A stretch of DNA of 64,000 bases from Nocardia aurantia (GTDB lineage Bacteria > Actinomycetota > Actinomycetes > Mycobacteriales > Mycobacteriaceae), in the NCBI RefSeq assembly GCF_009604425.1, contig NZ_WEGI01000009.1, forward strand, positions 62,001 to 126,000, written 5' to 3'. The position numbers were made by a program, and so were the translations under genes. Below, in pieces: positions 8,427 through 17,472 of this stretch. The notes below the pieces were generated by a model. It was not told the DNA's origin. It did not search any database and was given only the letters and a program-made list of their open reading frames with translations. Every line of letters begins with the position of its first letter. The stretch's first letter is position 1.

Positions 8427-9605
8427 CTAGCGGACCGAGCATGCGTCGAGGCCGGGCGGATCCGCTGGTCGATCCCCGGTTTCGGCGACCGCCACCGCGC
8501 GCGGCCACGACTCGATGTGCCGGATCACCGAGACCTCCCGATCGCCGATGTCGAGGTCGTGCAACCGGCGGGCGGTGACCATGACGCGCGACTCCACGGT
8601 GGCCACCGTCTGATTGAACGCCTCCACGGCCTTTCCCAGCTGCGCGCCGAGCCGATCCAGATGGCTGCCGGTCGTGTTCAGCCGCGCGTACAGTTCCCGG
8701 CCCAATTGCTGAATGGTAGCCACATCGCGGGACAGGGCCTCCTGCCGCCAGCCGTAGGCGACCGTGCGCAACAGCGCGATGAGCGTGGTCGGAGTAGCGA
8801 GGATCACATTCCGGCCGAAGGCGTACTCCAGCAGCCCCGCGTCGGCGGTCAGCGCGGCGTCGAGGAACGGGTCGCCCGGGACGAACAGCACCACGAATTC
8901 GGGGGATTGTTCGAAGGCCGCCCAATAGGTCTTGTCGGCCAGCTGATCGACATGGCCGCGAAGATGTTTGGCGTGCCGGGCGAGGTGATCGGCGCGGGCC
9001 CGCGGATCTTCACCACCCATGGCGTCGAGATAGGCGGTCAGCGGAACCTTGGCATCGACCACGATCTGCCGCCCGCCGGCGAGCCGCACGACCAGATCGG
9101 GCCGCACACCGGCGTCGCGGCCCGCGCGGGTCACCTGGGTGTCGAAATCACAGTGCCGCGACATGCCCGCGAGCTCGACCACCCGCTCCAACTGGATCTC
9201 GCCCCAGCGGCCGCGGACCTGCGGCGCCCGCAACGCCGACACCAGCTGCCCGGTCTGCGCCGACAGCTGCTGCGAGACCTGCCGCATGCTCGCGACCTGT
9301 TCGCGCAGCCCCGAATACGCGTCGATCCGGTTGTGCTCCAGCCGCCGCAACTGCTGGTCCAGCGCTCCCAGGGCCTCTCGCAACGGATCCACCAGCCCGC
9401 CGATCGCGAGCGCGTTGCGCCGCGCGGCGTCCTCCCCGGCCACACTCAACGACTGCCGCAGCACCAGTTCGTTGTCCCGCAACGCCGACAGCCGGGCCTC
9501 CGCGACCGCCGCCCGCTGACCCGCCCGCGCGGCATGCCCCAGCCACCCGAGGCCCAGCCCGGCAGTGAACACCAACAGCAGCGCGAACAGCATCGGTGCG
9601 GTCAT
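8427..9605 (-). CDS. rmuC: DNA recombination protein RmuC
   Basis: A 392-residue protein with one N-terminal membrane helix (about residues 4-22), a coiled coil (about 30-130) and the RmuC nuclease-like domain. That domain contains RGRWGEIQLERVVELAGM, PDLVVRLAGGRQIVVDAKVPL (the D and DAK of a restriction-endonuclease-like fold) and FVPGDPFLDAAL. RmuC limits DNA rearrangement at inverted repeats in E. coli. The ATG at 9605 gives the canonical short anchor; the frame stays open further upstream but that part looks non-coding. It is divergent from sbcD across about 170 bp. It is worth noting beside the large inverted repeat elsewhere in the window. Confidence 0.92.
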   Translation of the reverse strand: MTAPMLFALLLVFTAGLGLGWLGHAARAGQRAAVAEARLSALRDNELVLRQSLSVAGEDAARRNALAIGGLVDPLREALGALDQQLRRLEHNRIDAYSGLREQVASMRQVSQQLSAQTGQLVSALRAPQVRGRWGEIQLERVVELAGMSRHCDFDTQVTRAGRDAGVRPDLVVRLAGGRQIVVDAKVPLTAYLDAMGGEDPRARADHLARHAKHLRGHVDQLADKTYWAAFEQSPEFVVLFVPGDPFLDAALTADAGLLEYAFGRNVILATPTTLIALLRTVAYGWRQEALSRDVATIQQLGRELYARLNTTGSHLDRLGAQLGKAVEAFNQTVATVESRVMVTARRLHDLDIGDREVSVIRHIESWPRAVAVAETGDRPADPPGLDACSVR

Positions 9606-9763
9606 GGGTGCAGATAGTGCCCCATCCCTCCGACAAGTTCCGGCAACCCTCCGGCGTCGGCCACGCGATTCGCCGAAACCGGTGGCGCGGAGCGCGCATC
9701 GTAATCGGGGTCGCAATTGGGACAGCGCGGAGTGCCGGTTTCGAAATTGTCGGTGGCATCGCC

Positions 9764-9769
9764 TACGGT
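9764..9769 (+). promoter_or_regulatory. -10-like box for sbcD
   Basis: TACGGT ends 8 nt before the ATG at 9778; consistent with a leaderless or near-leaderless sbcD mRNA. Confidence 0.35.
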
Positions 9770-9777
9770 TTCGCGGC

Positions 9778-10959
9778 ATGCGGATGCTGCACACGTCGGA
9801 CTGGCATATCGGCCGTACCTTCCACGGCGTGGATCTGCTTGTGGACCAGGCACGTTCGCTGGAACACATCGCCGCGATCGTGGCCGAGCAGCACGTCGAT
9901 GTGGTGCTGGTACCCGGTGACGTGTACGACCGTTCGATTCCCGGCGCGGAGGCCATCGCCGTGTGCAATCGCGGTTTCGAGGCGATCCGGGCCGCGGGCG
10001 CGGTGATCGTCGCCACGTCGGGCAATCACGATTCGCCGACCCGCCTCGGCGCGCTGGGCAGTTTCGCCGCCGCGGGCGGGCTGCACCTGCGCACCACGGT
10101 GGCGGATGTCGACCGGCCCGTGCTGCTGTCCGACGAGTTCGGCGAGATCGCCTGCTACGGCCTCCCGTATCTGGAGCCGGAGATCACCCGGGTGGAACTG
10201 CGGGTGCCGCAGGCCCGCTCGCACGCGGACATCCTGGCCGCCGCGATGACGCGGATCCGCGCCGACCTCGGCCGCCGCGGCAATCCGCGCTCGGTGGTCC
10301 TCGCGCACGCGTTCGTGGTGGGTGGCGAGGCGACCGGCTCGGAGCGCTCCATCTCCGTCGGCGGCGTGGAGACGGTGCCGCTCGGCGCGTTCGACGGTAT
10401 CGACTATGTCGCTCTGGGACACCTGCATTCACCGCAGGTGCTGTCGGAATCGGTGCGGTACAGCGGTTCCCCGCTGCCGTACTCGTTCGGCGAGCGTTCG
10501 CACCGCAAGGCGGTGTGGGTGCTGGAGCTCGACGGTACGGGCCTGAAAGAGGTGACGCGGCACGAGATCCCGCCGGTCCGCGGACTGACCCAGCTGACCG
10601 GCGAGCTGGACAGCCTGCTCACCGACCCCGCCCACGCCGAGGCCGAGGATCACTACGTATCCGCGCAGCTCACCGACCACGCGCGCCCGGTCGACGGACT
10701 GCGCCGGCTGCGTGACCGCTTCCCGCACGCCGTACACGTGGAATGGACACGGCCGGAAGGCAATCCGGAACTGCGCTACCGCGAGCGCGTGGACGGCCGC
10801 CGCGACGCCGAGATCGCGCACAGCTTCCTCAGCGACGTCCGCGGCACACCCACGTCCGGTGAGATGCGATGGCTGGAACGCGCACTGGCCACCGCCACCG
10901 CCGAGCGTCCCGCCGAGGCGGTGGCCGCCACCTCGCTGGTCGAAGGGCTGACGGCATGA
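9778..10959 (+). CDS. sbcD: Exonuclease SbcCD subunit D (Mre11-type nuclease)
   Basis: A 393-residue metallophosphoesterase. Phosphodiesterase motifs are in order: HTSDWHIGR (residues 5-13), VPGDVYDR, SGNHDSPTRLG, then AHAFVVGG and ALGHLHSPQ. These bind two manganese ions. The C-terminal half is the capping and SbcC-binding region. With SbcC it cuts hairpins and DNA ends blocked by protein. The ATG at 9778 is supported by the -10-like hexamer and by the family start (MRMLHTSDWH). It overlaps by ATGA with a 13-codon mini-ORF that leads into sbcC. Confidence 0.95.
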   Translation: MRMLHTSDWHIGRTFHGVDLLVDQARSLEHIAAIVAEQHVDVVLVPGDVYDRSIPGAEAIAVCNRGFEAIRAAGAVIVATSGNHDSPTRLGALGSFAAAGGLHLRTTVADVDRPVLLSDEFGEIACYGLPYLEPEITRVELRVPQARSHADILAAAMTRIRADLGRRGNPRSVVLAHAFVVGGEATGSERSISVGGVETVPLGAFDGIDYVALGHLHSPQVLSESVRYSGSPLPYSFGERSHRKAVWVLELDGTGLKEVTRHEIPPVRGLTQLTGELDSLLTDPAHAEAEDHYVSAQLTDHARPVDGLRRLRDRFPHAVHVEWTRPEGNPELRYRERVDGRRDAEIAHSFLSDVRGTPTSGEMRWLERALATATAERPAEAVAATSLVEGLTA

Positions 10960-10997
10960 GCGGGCTGGGCTCGAGTGCGCCGGGCGGGCGCGCGTGA
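10956..10997 (+). other. 13-codon mini-ORF bridging sbcD and sbcC
   Basis: An ATG overlapping the sbcD stop as ATGA begins a 13-codon frame (MSGLGSSAPGGRA). Its TGA overlaps the GTG start of sbcC as GTGA. It probably serves as a stepping-stone for coupled translation rather than to make a functional peptide. It may be chance. Confidence 0.35.
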
Positions 10998-13900
10998 GAC
11001 TGCATCGGCTGGAGATGACGGCCTTCGGCCCGTTCGCCGAGACCTCGGTCGTCGACTTCGACGAACTCGGCGCCGACGGGCTGTTCCTGCTGCACGGGCA
11101 GACCGGCGCGGGCAAGACGACGGTGCTGGATGCCATCGCGTTCGCGTTGTACGGCCGAGTGCCCGGAGCCCGCGGCGAGAGCAAGCGGCTGCACTCCGAT
11201 CACGCCGACGTGCACACACCCCCCAAAGTGTCGCTGGAGGCGACGCTCGGCGGGCGCCGGTTGCGCCTGATCCGCACGCCGGAGTTCCGGCGCCCCAAGA
11301 AGCGCGGAACCGGCTGGACCGACGAGAACGCCACCGCCACACTGGAATGGCTCGACGGCCGCGGACCGCACCTGTCCCGGATCCCGGACATCGGCGACGA
11401 GGTGAACCGTCTGCTCGGCATGAGCGCCGACCAGTTCTTCCAGGTGGTATTGCTGCCACAGGGCGACTTCGCGCGATTCCTGCGCTCGGACAACGAGGAT
11501 CGCGAACGGCTGCTGGAAAAGCTGTTCGACACCGAACGTTTCGGCACCGCCGAACAGTGGCTGGCGAACCGGCGCCGCGAGAGCGCTGCGGAGGTGGAGA
11601 CCCACCGTCAGCACATCGACCGGCTCGTCGCCCAGGTCGGCGTCGCCGCCGGGCTGAGCGCGACCGAGACCGTGGGCCCGCTGGAGTCGGTCGACTGGTC
11701 GCAGCAGCTTCTGGACACGGCCCGCACCACTGTCACCGCCGCCGCGACGGAACTCGAACGCTGCCGGTCCGAGTCGCGCCGGGCCCAGGCCGCTGCCGAG
11801 GAGCAGCGCCGGCTGCACGACCTGCACCGCCGCCTCACCGCCGCGCGCACCCAGCTCGAGGCGTATCGGGCCGCCGCACCGCACCGCAGCGCGCTGCGCG
11901 ACGAACTGGATCGAGCGCGGCGCGCCGAGCCCGTCGCCGCATCCCTCGGTGACGCTCGCGCCGCCGCGCTGACCCATCGCCGGCACCACGACGAGACCCG
12001 CCGCCGTGCCGAAACCCTCGCCACCCGCCTGCTCGAACCGGCGAGCGCCGAACTCTCCGGAACACCTTGGGCTGCCGCCGATCTGGTCGAGCACGAGCTC
12101 GCGGACACCGACCTGGCCGCGGGTCTCGCCGCTCTCGTCGCCGAGGAATCGGCAAACGCGGACCTCCTCGCCGAGCGGAAAATTGCCGCTTCGTCCGGGG
12201 GCGGCACGAGGTCCGCTGTGCGCGCGACCCCGATGGTCGCTCGGGAAGACGTCGACGGTACGAAATCCGATGATCGCAGCGGTGTTTCGGGCGAGCGGGA
12301 TTCATCGGGAGATCCTGAATCGTCGGCCGGGACCGGATCTACCGGGATTCGCGCGACCGATTCGAGCGTGCGCGAGCATGCGATTCCGATCGAGGACTCG
12401 TCCGTCGAGCCCTTGAGGGACGGACGGGGCGGTGATTTCGGAAGCGACTCGAAATCACCTGTAGACCAAAACATTCCGCTGGGTGTGGCAGAAGATGCGA
12501 CAGACGGACGGCACTCGGGAACACGATCGCCGGATGCGCCTTCGGGAGTGGTCGAACTCGAACTCTTCTCGGTCGCGATCGATGACTCCGTCGGTAATAC
12601 GACTGCGGCGCAGCAAGTTTCGCTGGATCCGGAGCCGGACGAACAGCAGGTGCCCGGCCGGAAGAAGGCGACGCGCGGACGGAGGAACAGCCGTCGTACC
12701 GCCGACGACCGGCCCCGCCGGGTCGATGATGCCCCGCTCGTCTGGGAACTCGGCGCGGACGAACCCGGTCTGTTCGCGGTGGACTCCGTCTCGATCGAAT
12801 CGGCGTCGGCTGATACCGGCGGGCAGGACGAGGCCGATGACGCCGCGTCACTGTTCGATGAAACATGGGATACAGCAATCGATTCGGTAGCATCCGGGAC
12901 CGGCGGACCGGCGGCTGCCGCCCGGGACGAGCCCGTCGAGCCAGGGGTCGGGAGCGGTTCCGGTGCCATCGAGACTGGTTCCGGTGCCATCGAGACTTCG
13001 GTCGAGGCGGCTCGGGCGCCGAGTGATGCTGCGGCCGGCAGCGCGGGCGTTCAGGGCATCGAGAACGGTCCGGTCGAAGCCGGTGGCGGCGACGCAGGCG
13101 GTGAGCGCGCCGGGTCGGGACAGCGGCCCGGAGACGTCGTCGCGGCCGAGCGCGTCGAGCAGGGCGGTGGACAGGCCGCCGGTGGGTACCGCGCTGCCAT
13201 CGAGTCCTCGGTCGAGGTCTTACCGGTAGAGAGCGATGCCGCGTCCGACAGCCCGGCCGTCCGGATGCCGGACCTGTCCGGGGCATCCGCACCGGGCCAG
13301 TCGGCCGACGGCTCGAGCGAATCGACTCCGGTTGCGGCCGAATACGATTCGGTGCCGGCCGGGGAGCGGGTTTCCGGATTGGTGGTGGCCGTCGCCCGCT
13401 GGTCCGCGCAGATCGGGGCACTGGACGAGGTACGGGCGGATGCCGAGTCGGCCGAGCGGTTGGCCGCGGAACTGGCCGAGCTGCGGGCAGAGCAGGACAA
13501 GATCGCGGCGCGGGTGCAGCGGTGCGGGCAGCGGCACGCGCAACTGCCGGAGGAGATCCGGACCGCCGAGACGCGATTGCGGGAATCCTCGGACGCGCTG
13601 GCGGCGCTGCCCGGATTGTCCGCGGAGAGCGAACGGTTGCGCACGGCGGCACGCGCCGCGATCGAATTGGCCGAGCGCCGAGCCGAGTCGGAGCCGGCGC
13701 GGATCGAGTACGAGGCCGCGCGGGTGGCACATGTGGACGCCCGGGAGCGCACACTCGATGTGCGGGAGCGCCGCCTCGCGGGGATGGCCGCGGAGTTGGC
13801 CGGGGCACTGCACGACGGAACACCGTGCGCCGTCTGCGGTTCGGTGGAACATCCGGCCCCGGCGAGCACGACATCGAACGCGGCCACCAAGGCGGACGAG

Positions 13901-15334
13901 GAGCGGGCCGTGGCGGCCGAGCGGGCCGCCGAGAACACCCGTGATCGAGCGCTGGCACGTATGACCGATCTGGAACGGCAGATCGAGGTGCTGGTGGAGC
14001 GGGGCGGCGACGTCGACCGTGCCGAACTGGCCGTCGCGCTGACCGACATCACGCAACGTCACGACGCCGCGCGTACCGCGGCCGCGCGCACCGATGATCT
14101 GACTGTCGCACGGGCACGTCTGCGCAGCGAGGAGACGCGGCTGCAGGACGAGCTGCGCGAACTGGAAGGCCGGGCGACGGCGGTCGCCGCCGGCATCGTG
14201 GCGGCGGATCGGCGTTCGGCCGAACTCACCGAACGGCTGCGGGTGGCCGCCGGCGCCGACGGCACCGTCGAACGGCGCCGGGCCCGGCTGGAGGCCCTGG
14301 TCCGGGAGGCCTCGGAACTGCGTGAGGCCCGGGCCGAGTCGGCAGCCGCGCGGGAACAACTACTGACGGCGGCCCGCCGCGTGGAGCAGCTCGGCCGGGC
14401 CGCGGAGCTGGTCACCGGACCGGACTCCGTCGTGGCGCCCGGCGCGAACGAGCCCGACTACACCGTCCTGAGCGGCTACGCGGGCGTGGTCGACGCGGCC
14501 ACCCGGACCCCGCAGCGGCAAGCGGCGATCGACGAGGAACTGGCCGCCGCCGACCGCACCCGCGCCTACGCGGAAGCGGTGCTGGCGGAGCCGGACATCG
14601 AGGCCGCCGCCACGGCCACGCCTGGCGACCCCGACGCCGCCGAGGCGCTGGTCGCACGATCGCTGGCCGAGCTGGACGCCGCCGTCGCGGGCCACGCGGA
14701 GGCCGCCCGGCGGGTGACCCTGCTGGAGGATCTCGGCGGTCAGCTGTGGGCCGCGGTAGACCGGATCGCCCCGATGCAACGCGCCCACGAGGAACTGGCC
14801 GGCCTCGCGGAGGTGGTCGCCGGCCGCGGCGAGAACAATCGCCGAATGTCGTTGCGCTCCTACGTACTCGCCGCGCGACTGGAAGAGGTGGCGATCGCCG
14901 GATCGGTCCGACTGCGCCGGATGTCCGGTGGCCGTTACGAATTCGTGCACACCGACGCCGCCGGTACGCACGGCCGGCGCGGCGGCCTCGGCCTGGACAT
15001 CCGCGACGACTACACCGGAGCGATCCGCCCCGCGAAAACCCTGTCCGGCGGCGAGACCTTCATGGCCTCCCTGGCGCTGGCCCTCGGCCTCGCCGACGTG
15101 GTGGCCGCCGAATCCGGCGGCCTGGTACTCGACACCCTGTTCATCGACGAGGGCTTCGGCAGTCTCGACGCCGACACCCTGGACGCGGTCATGGGCGTCC
15201 TGGACGAATTGCGTTCCGGCGGAAGGGTCGTCGGTATCGTCAGCCACGTCGACGAGATGCGCCAGCGCATCCCCAGCCGCCTCCACGTGGTACGCACACC
15301 GACCGGTTCCCATCTGCACGCCACGGTGGCCTGA
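10994..15334 (+). CDS. sbcC: Exonuclease SbcCD subunit C (SMC/Rad50-type ATPase) with a large disordered insertion
   Basis: A 1446-residue protein, about 400 longer than usual SbcC (about 1000-1050). Walker A GQTGAGKTT is at residues 35-43. The N-terminal coiled coil runs to about 395, the zinc hook GTPCAVCGS (CxxC at 945-948) is in the middle, and a second coiled coil follows. The signature LSGGE is near 1350 and Walker B LVLDTLFIDEGFGSLD near 1377-1392. All catalytic parts are present. Residues of about 397-785 are an unrelated low-complexity stretch, rich in Ser, Asp, Glu, Gly and Ala, placed only in the N-terminal arm, with a basic patch (GRKKATRGRRNSRR) inside. The GTG start overlaps the mini-ORF stop. 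The partner is SbcD. Confidence 0.93.
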   Translation: MRLHRLEMTAFGPFAETSVVDFDELGADGLFLLHGQTGAGKTTVLDAIAFALYGRVPGARGESKRLHSDHADVHTPPKVSLEATLGGRRLRLIRTPEFRRPKKRGTGWTDENATATLEWLDGRGPHLSRIPDIGDEVNRLLGMSADQFFQVVLLPQGDFARFLRSDNEDRERLLEKLFDTERFGTAEQWLANRRRESAAEVETHRQHIDRLVAQVGVAAGLSATETVGPLESVDWSQQLLDTARTTVTAAATELERCRSESRRAQAAAEEQRRLHDLHRRLTAARTQLEAYRAAAPHRSALRDELDRARRAEPVAASLGDARAAALTHRRHHDETRRRAETLATRLLEPASAELSGTPWAAADLVEHELADTDLAAGLAALVAEESANADLLAERKIAASSGGGTRSAVRATPMVAREDVDGTKSDDRSGVSGERDSSGDPESSAGTGSTGIRATDSSVREHAIPIEDSSVEPLRDGRGGDFGSDSKSPVDQNIPLGVAEDATDGRHSGTRSPDAPSGVVELELFSVAIDDSVGNTTAAQQVSLDPEPDEQQVPGRKKATRGRRNSRRTADDRPRRVDDAPLVWELGADEPGLFAVDSVSIESASADTGGQDEADDAASLFDETWDTAIDSVASGTGGPAAAARDEPVEPGVGSGSGAIETGSGAIETSVEAARAPSDAAAGSAGVQGIENGPVEAGGGDAGGERAGSGQRPGDVVAAERVEQGGGQAAGGYRAAIESSVEVLPVESDAASDSPAVRMPDLSGASAPGQSADGSSESTPVAAEYDSVPAGERVSGLVVAVARWSAQIGALDEVRADAESAERLAAELAELRAEQDKIAARVQRCGQRHAQLPEEIRTAETRLRESSDALAALPGLSAESERLRTAARAAIELAERRAESEPARIEYEAARVAHVDARERTLDVRERRLAGMAAELAGALHDGTPCAVCGSVEHPAPASTTSNAATKADEERAVAAERAAENTRDRALARMTDLERQIEVLVERGGDVDRAELAVALTDITQRHDAARTAAARTDDLTVARARLRSEETRLQDELRELEGRATAVAAGIVAADRRSAELTERLRVAAGADGTVERRRARLEALVREASELREARAESAAAREQLLTAARRVEQLGRAAELVTGPDSVVAPGANEPDYTVLSGYAGVVDAATRTPQRQAAIDEELAAADRTRAYAEAVLAEPDIEAAATATPGDPDAAEALVARSLAELDAAVAGHAEAARRVTLLEDLGGQLWAAVDRIAPMQRAHEELAGLAEVVAGRGENNRRMSLRSYVLAARLEEVAIAGSVRLRRMSGGRYEFVHTDAAGTHGRRGGLGLDIRDDYTGAIRPAKTLSGGETFMASLALALGLADVVAAESGGLVLDTLFIDEGFGSLDADTLDAVMGVLDELRSGGRVVGIVSHVDEMRQRIPSRLHVVRTPTGSHLHATVA
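12180..13350 (+). other. Segment of sbcC coding the disordered insertion
   Basis: About 1.17 kb in frame within sbcC that encodes non-coiled, acidic, Ser/Gly-rich sequence. Parts of it (about 12410-12510) look less GC-rich than the flanking gene by eye. Loosely repeated acidic motifs of the type LFxVDSVSIES and GSGAIET are visible. The frame is kept throughout. Confidence 0.7.
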
Positions 15335-15804
15335 ACCGGCCCGACAGCGAACCGAGCTCGATGGAGCCATGGGCGGTGGGAAGCGATGAACTCCACTGTG
15401 CGCCATCGTCGTCCGCGTGCGCGCGGGCACTTCGATGCTTCCGCCGGCACCCGGCGTTCGGTGCCGGCGTCCCGCTCATCCGGACCCTTCCACCCACATC
15501 GGTGCCGTCCGCCGCGCACGTGCATCATGACGCCGTTGCCTGGTGATCATGCCGCGAACGTGCTGTACGCAGATGCAGGGAGTTGCTCGCGCCGGGAGGC
15601 GTGCTCGTGGGCGTCGGGAGCGGGCGTGCGGAACCGGTTGCCGGCCACGACCTCCGATCAGGCGCTGGGCGGCGTGGATATCGGCGCAGGGCCGTGACGA
15701 GCAGTTCGTCGGGTTCGGCACGGTCGAGCTGTTCCGGCGGTTGTTCGGGCAGGCCGTCGGTGGTCGTTCGCGACCGACGTTCACCGGCGCCCGGTTTCCT
15801 CCCG
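15335..15804. other. 470-bp intergenic region, no gene seen
   Basis: Lies between the convergent stops of sbcC and the Ada-AlkA gene. Open frames exist on both strands but have the composition of non-coding high-GC DNA and no recognisable domain. No clear terminator was found. Confidence 0.5.
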
Positions 15805-17340
15805 TCAGCGGCGAGCCGCCAGTGGCATGCCCCGGTTCATCATCGGGGGGCTGCCGAGGCGGGCGGGGGCGGTGCGTTCGGCGAGGGCACGCTTCCACAT
15901 GTGCATGGACAGGTACGACCGCCAGGGGGCCCAGCGGCCGGTGTCGGAGAGGTCGATGCCGAAGAGGGCGGCGCCGCGGCGGACCACCAGGTCGGTGTGC
16001 AGCAGGATGTCGGGGTCGGCGAGCAGGCGCATCGTCACGTAGTCGGCGGTCCACGGTCCGACGCCGTCCAGGGCGAGCAGGTCGCGGCGGACGTCGGCCG
16101 CCGTGCGGCCGGAGTGCAGCACCAGATCGCCGGAGGCGAGGGCGCGGGCGACGTTGAGGATCGAGGCGGTGCGCCGCACCGGGCCGGTCAGCACGTCGGC
16201 GCCGCGGTCGGCGATGGTCTCGGCGGAGGGGAACAGGTACGGCATCGGGCCGGGGATGGGGTCGCCGAGGGTCTCGACCAGGCGCGAGGTGTGGGTGGTC
16301 GCGGCCGACACCGAGATCTGTTGTCCGATCATGGTGCGCAGCAACAACTCCGGGCCGTCGAAGCATCCGGGTACCCGGATGCCGGGACTGAACGGCATAC
16401 GTCCGCGGCGGTTGCCGGCGTCGAGGGCGTCATCGATGCCGACCGGATCGGCGTCCAGGTCGAGCAGATGCCGCAGCCGTGCCACCGTCGGCGCCAGATC
16501 GCGCATGTCGTGCAGGGTCAGGCCCGCGCGGACATGACCGGGCAGGACCTGCAGCCGGACCGTCGCATAGCCGTGCGGGGTGCGCAGGGCCCGTGTGTAG
16601 ACGCCGTCCTCCCACTGCTCGAGGCCGGGTACCGCGTGCGCGGACAGGAACCATTCGAGCCACGACCGGTCCAGAGGTTCCCGATAGGGCAGCCGCAGCG
16701 TCAGCAGGCCGTTGACGCTCGGGCCGTTGCCGTTGGGGATGGCGTCGCCGCGTAGTCGCCGCGACTCCTCCCGCAGGGTGGTGGGGCTGACCGCGAAAAC
16801 CTCGCGCACGGTGTCGTTGAACTGCCGGATGCTGGCGAAGCCGGCCGCGAAGGCGATATCGGACATCGGCATTCGGGTGGTCTGGATCAGCAGCCGGGCG
16901 GTATGGGCGCGGTGCGCGCGGGCCAGGGCCAGCGGGCCGGCGCCGAGTTCCGCGGACAGCACCCGGGTGAGCTGTCGTTGCGAGTAGCCGAGGGCGTCGG
17001 CGAGCGCGGGCACGCCGCCGCGCTCGATCACGCCGTCGGCGATGAGCCGCATCGCGCGGGCCGCGAGGTCGGCGCGGGTGTTCCACAGCGGGGAGCCGGG
17101 GGCGGCGTCGGGGAGGCAGCGGCGGCACGCGCGGAACCCACTCTGCTGGGCGGCGGCCGCCGTGGGTAGGAACGTGACGTTCGAGCGTTTCGGAGTGATA
17201 GCAGGACAGGATGGCCGACAGTAGATCCCGGTTGTCCGTACCGCTGTGACGAACTGCCCGTCGAAGCGGGCGTCACGGGTCGCTACAGCACGGTAACAGC
17301 GCTCGAAGTCCAGACCGTTCGCACTCACGCAGTCCACCAT
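15805..17340 (-). CDS. Ada-AlkA fusion: methyl-sensor regulator joined to 3-methyladenine DNA glycosylase
   Basis: A 511-residue four-part protein. Residues 10-80 are the Ada zinc and methyl-acceptor domain, with Cys 41, 45, 72 and 75 (YCRPSC and ACRRC). Residues 85-190 are an AraC-type DNA-binding domain. Residues 205-325 are an AlkA N-terminal-like domain. Residues 330-485 are the HhH-GPD glycosylase, with hairpin LDGVGPWTADY and the likely catalytic Asp near 450 (HTDLVVRRG). It would sense alkyl phosphotriesters, activate transcription and excise alkylated purines. The O6-methylguanine methyltransferase domain of E. coli Ada is absent. A 16-bp palindrome upstream may be its operator. Confidence 0.93.
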   Translation of the reverse strand: MVDCVSANGLDFERCYRAVATRDARFDGQFVTAVRTTGIYCRPSCPAITPKRSNVTFLPTAAAAQQSGFRACRRCLPDAAPGSPLWNTRADLAARAMRLIADGVIERGGVPALADALGYSQRQLTRVLSAELGAGPLALARAHRAHTARLLIQTTRMPMSDIAFAAGFASIRQFNDTVREVFAVSPTTLREESRRLRGDAIPNGNGPSVNGLLTLRLPYREPLDRSWLEWFLSAHAVPGLEQWEDGVYTRALRTPHGYATVRLQVLPGHVRAGLTLHDMRDLAPTVARLRHLLDLDADPVGIDDALDAGNRRGRMPFSPGIRVPGCFDGPELLLRTMIGQQISVSAATTHTSRLVETLGDPIPGPMPYLFPSAETIADRGADVLTGPVRRTASILNVARALASGDLVLHSGRTAADVRRDLLALDGVGPWTADYVTMRLLADPDILLHTDLVVRRGAALFGIDLSDTGRWAPWRSYLSMHMWKRALAERTAPARLGSPPMMNRGMPLAARR

Positions 17341-17425
17341 GTCAGTCTCGGCCGCCGAGCGCTAGCGGTATTCGGTCATCTGTCCCTGGTCCTATCGTTT
17401 AAATATAATTCGGTTTAGCTATCAA

Positions 17426-17441
17426 ACCAGTAGCTACTGGT
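17426..17441. promoter_or_regulatory. 16-bp perfect palindrome upstream of the Ada-AlkA gene
   Basis: ACCAGTAGCTACTGGT is its own reverse complement. It sits in the 132-bp AT-richer gap between the ybdD stop (17473) and the Ada-AlkA start (17340), beside a run reading TTTAAATATAATT. It could be an operator for the Ada-AlkA gene or a terminator stem for cstA-ybdD; no T-tract argues for the operator. Confidence 0.5.
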
Positions 17442-17472
17442 GTGCTGGTCGTCTTGCCGAATATCGGCGAAA

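Noticed and set aside
15476..16366. Minus-strand frame downstream of the Ada-AlkA gene
   Set aside because: Overlaps the real gene in another frame and is dominated by Arg/Pro; no start signal.
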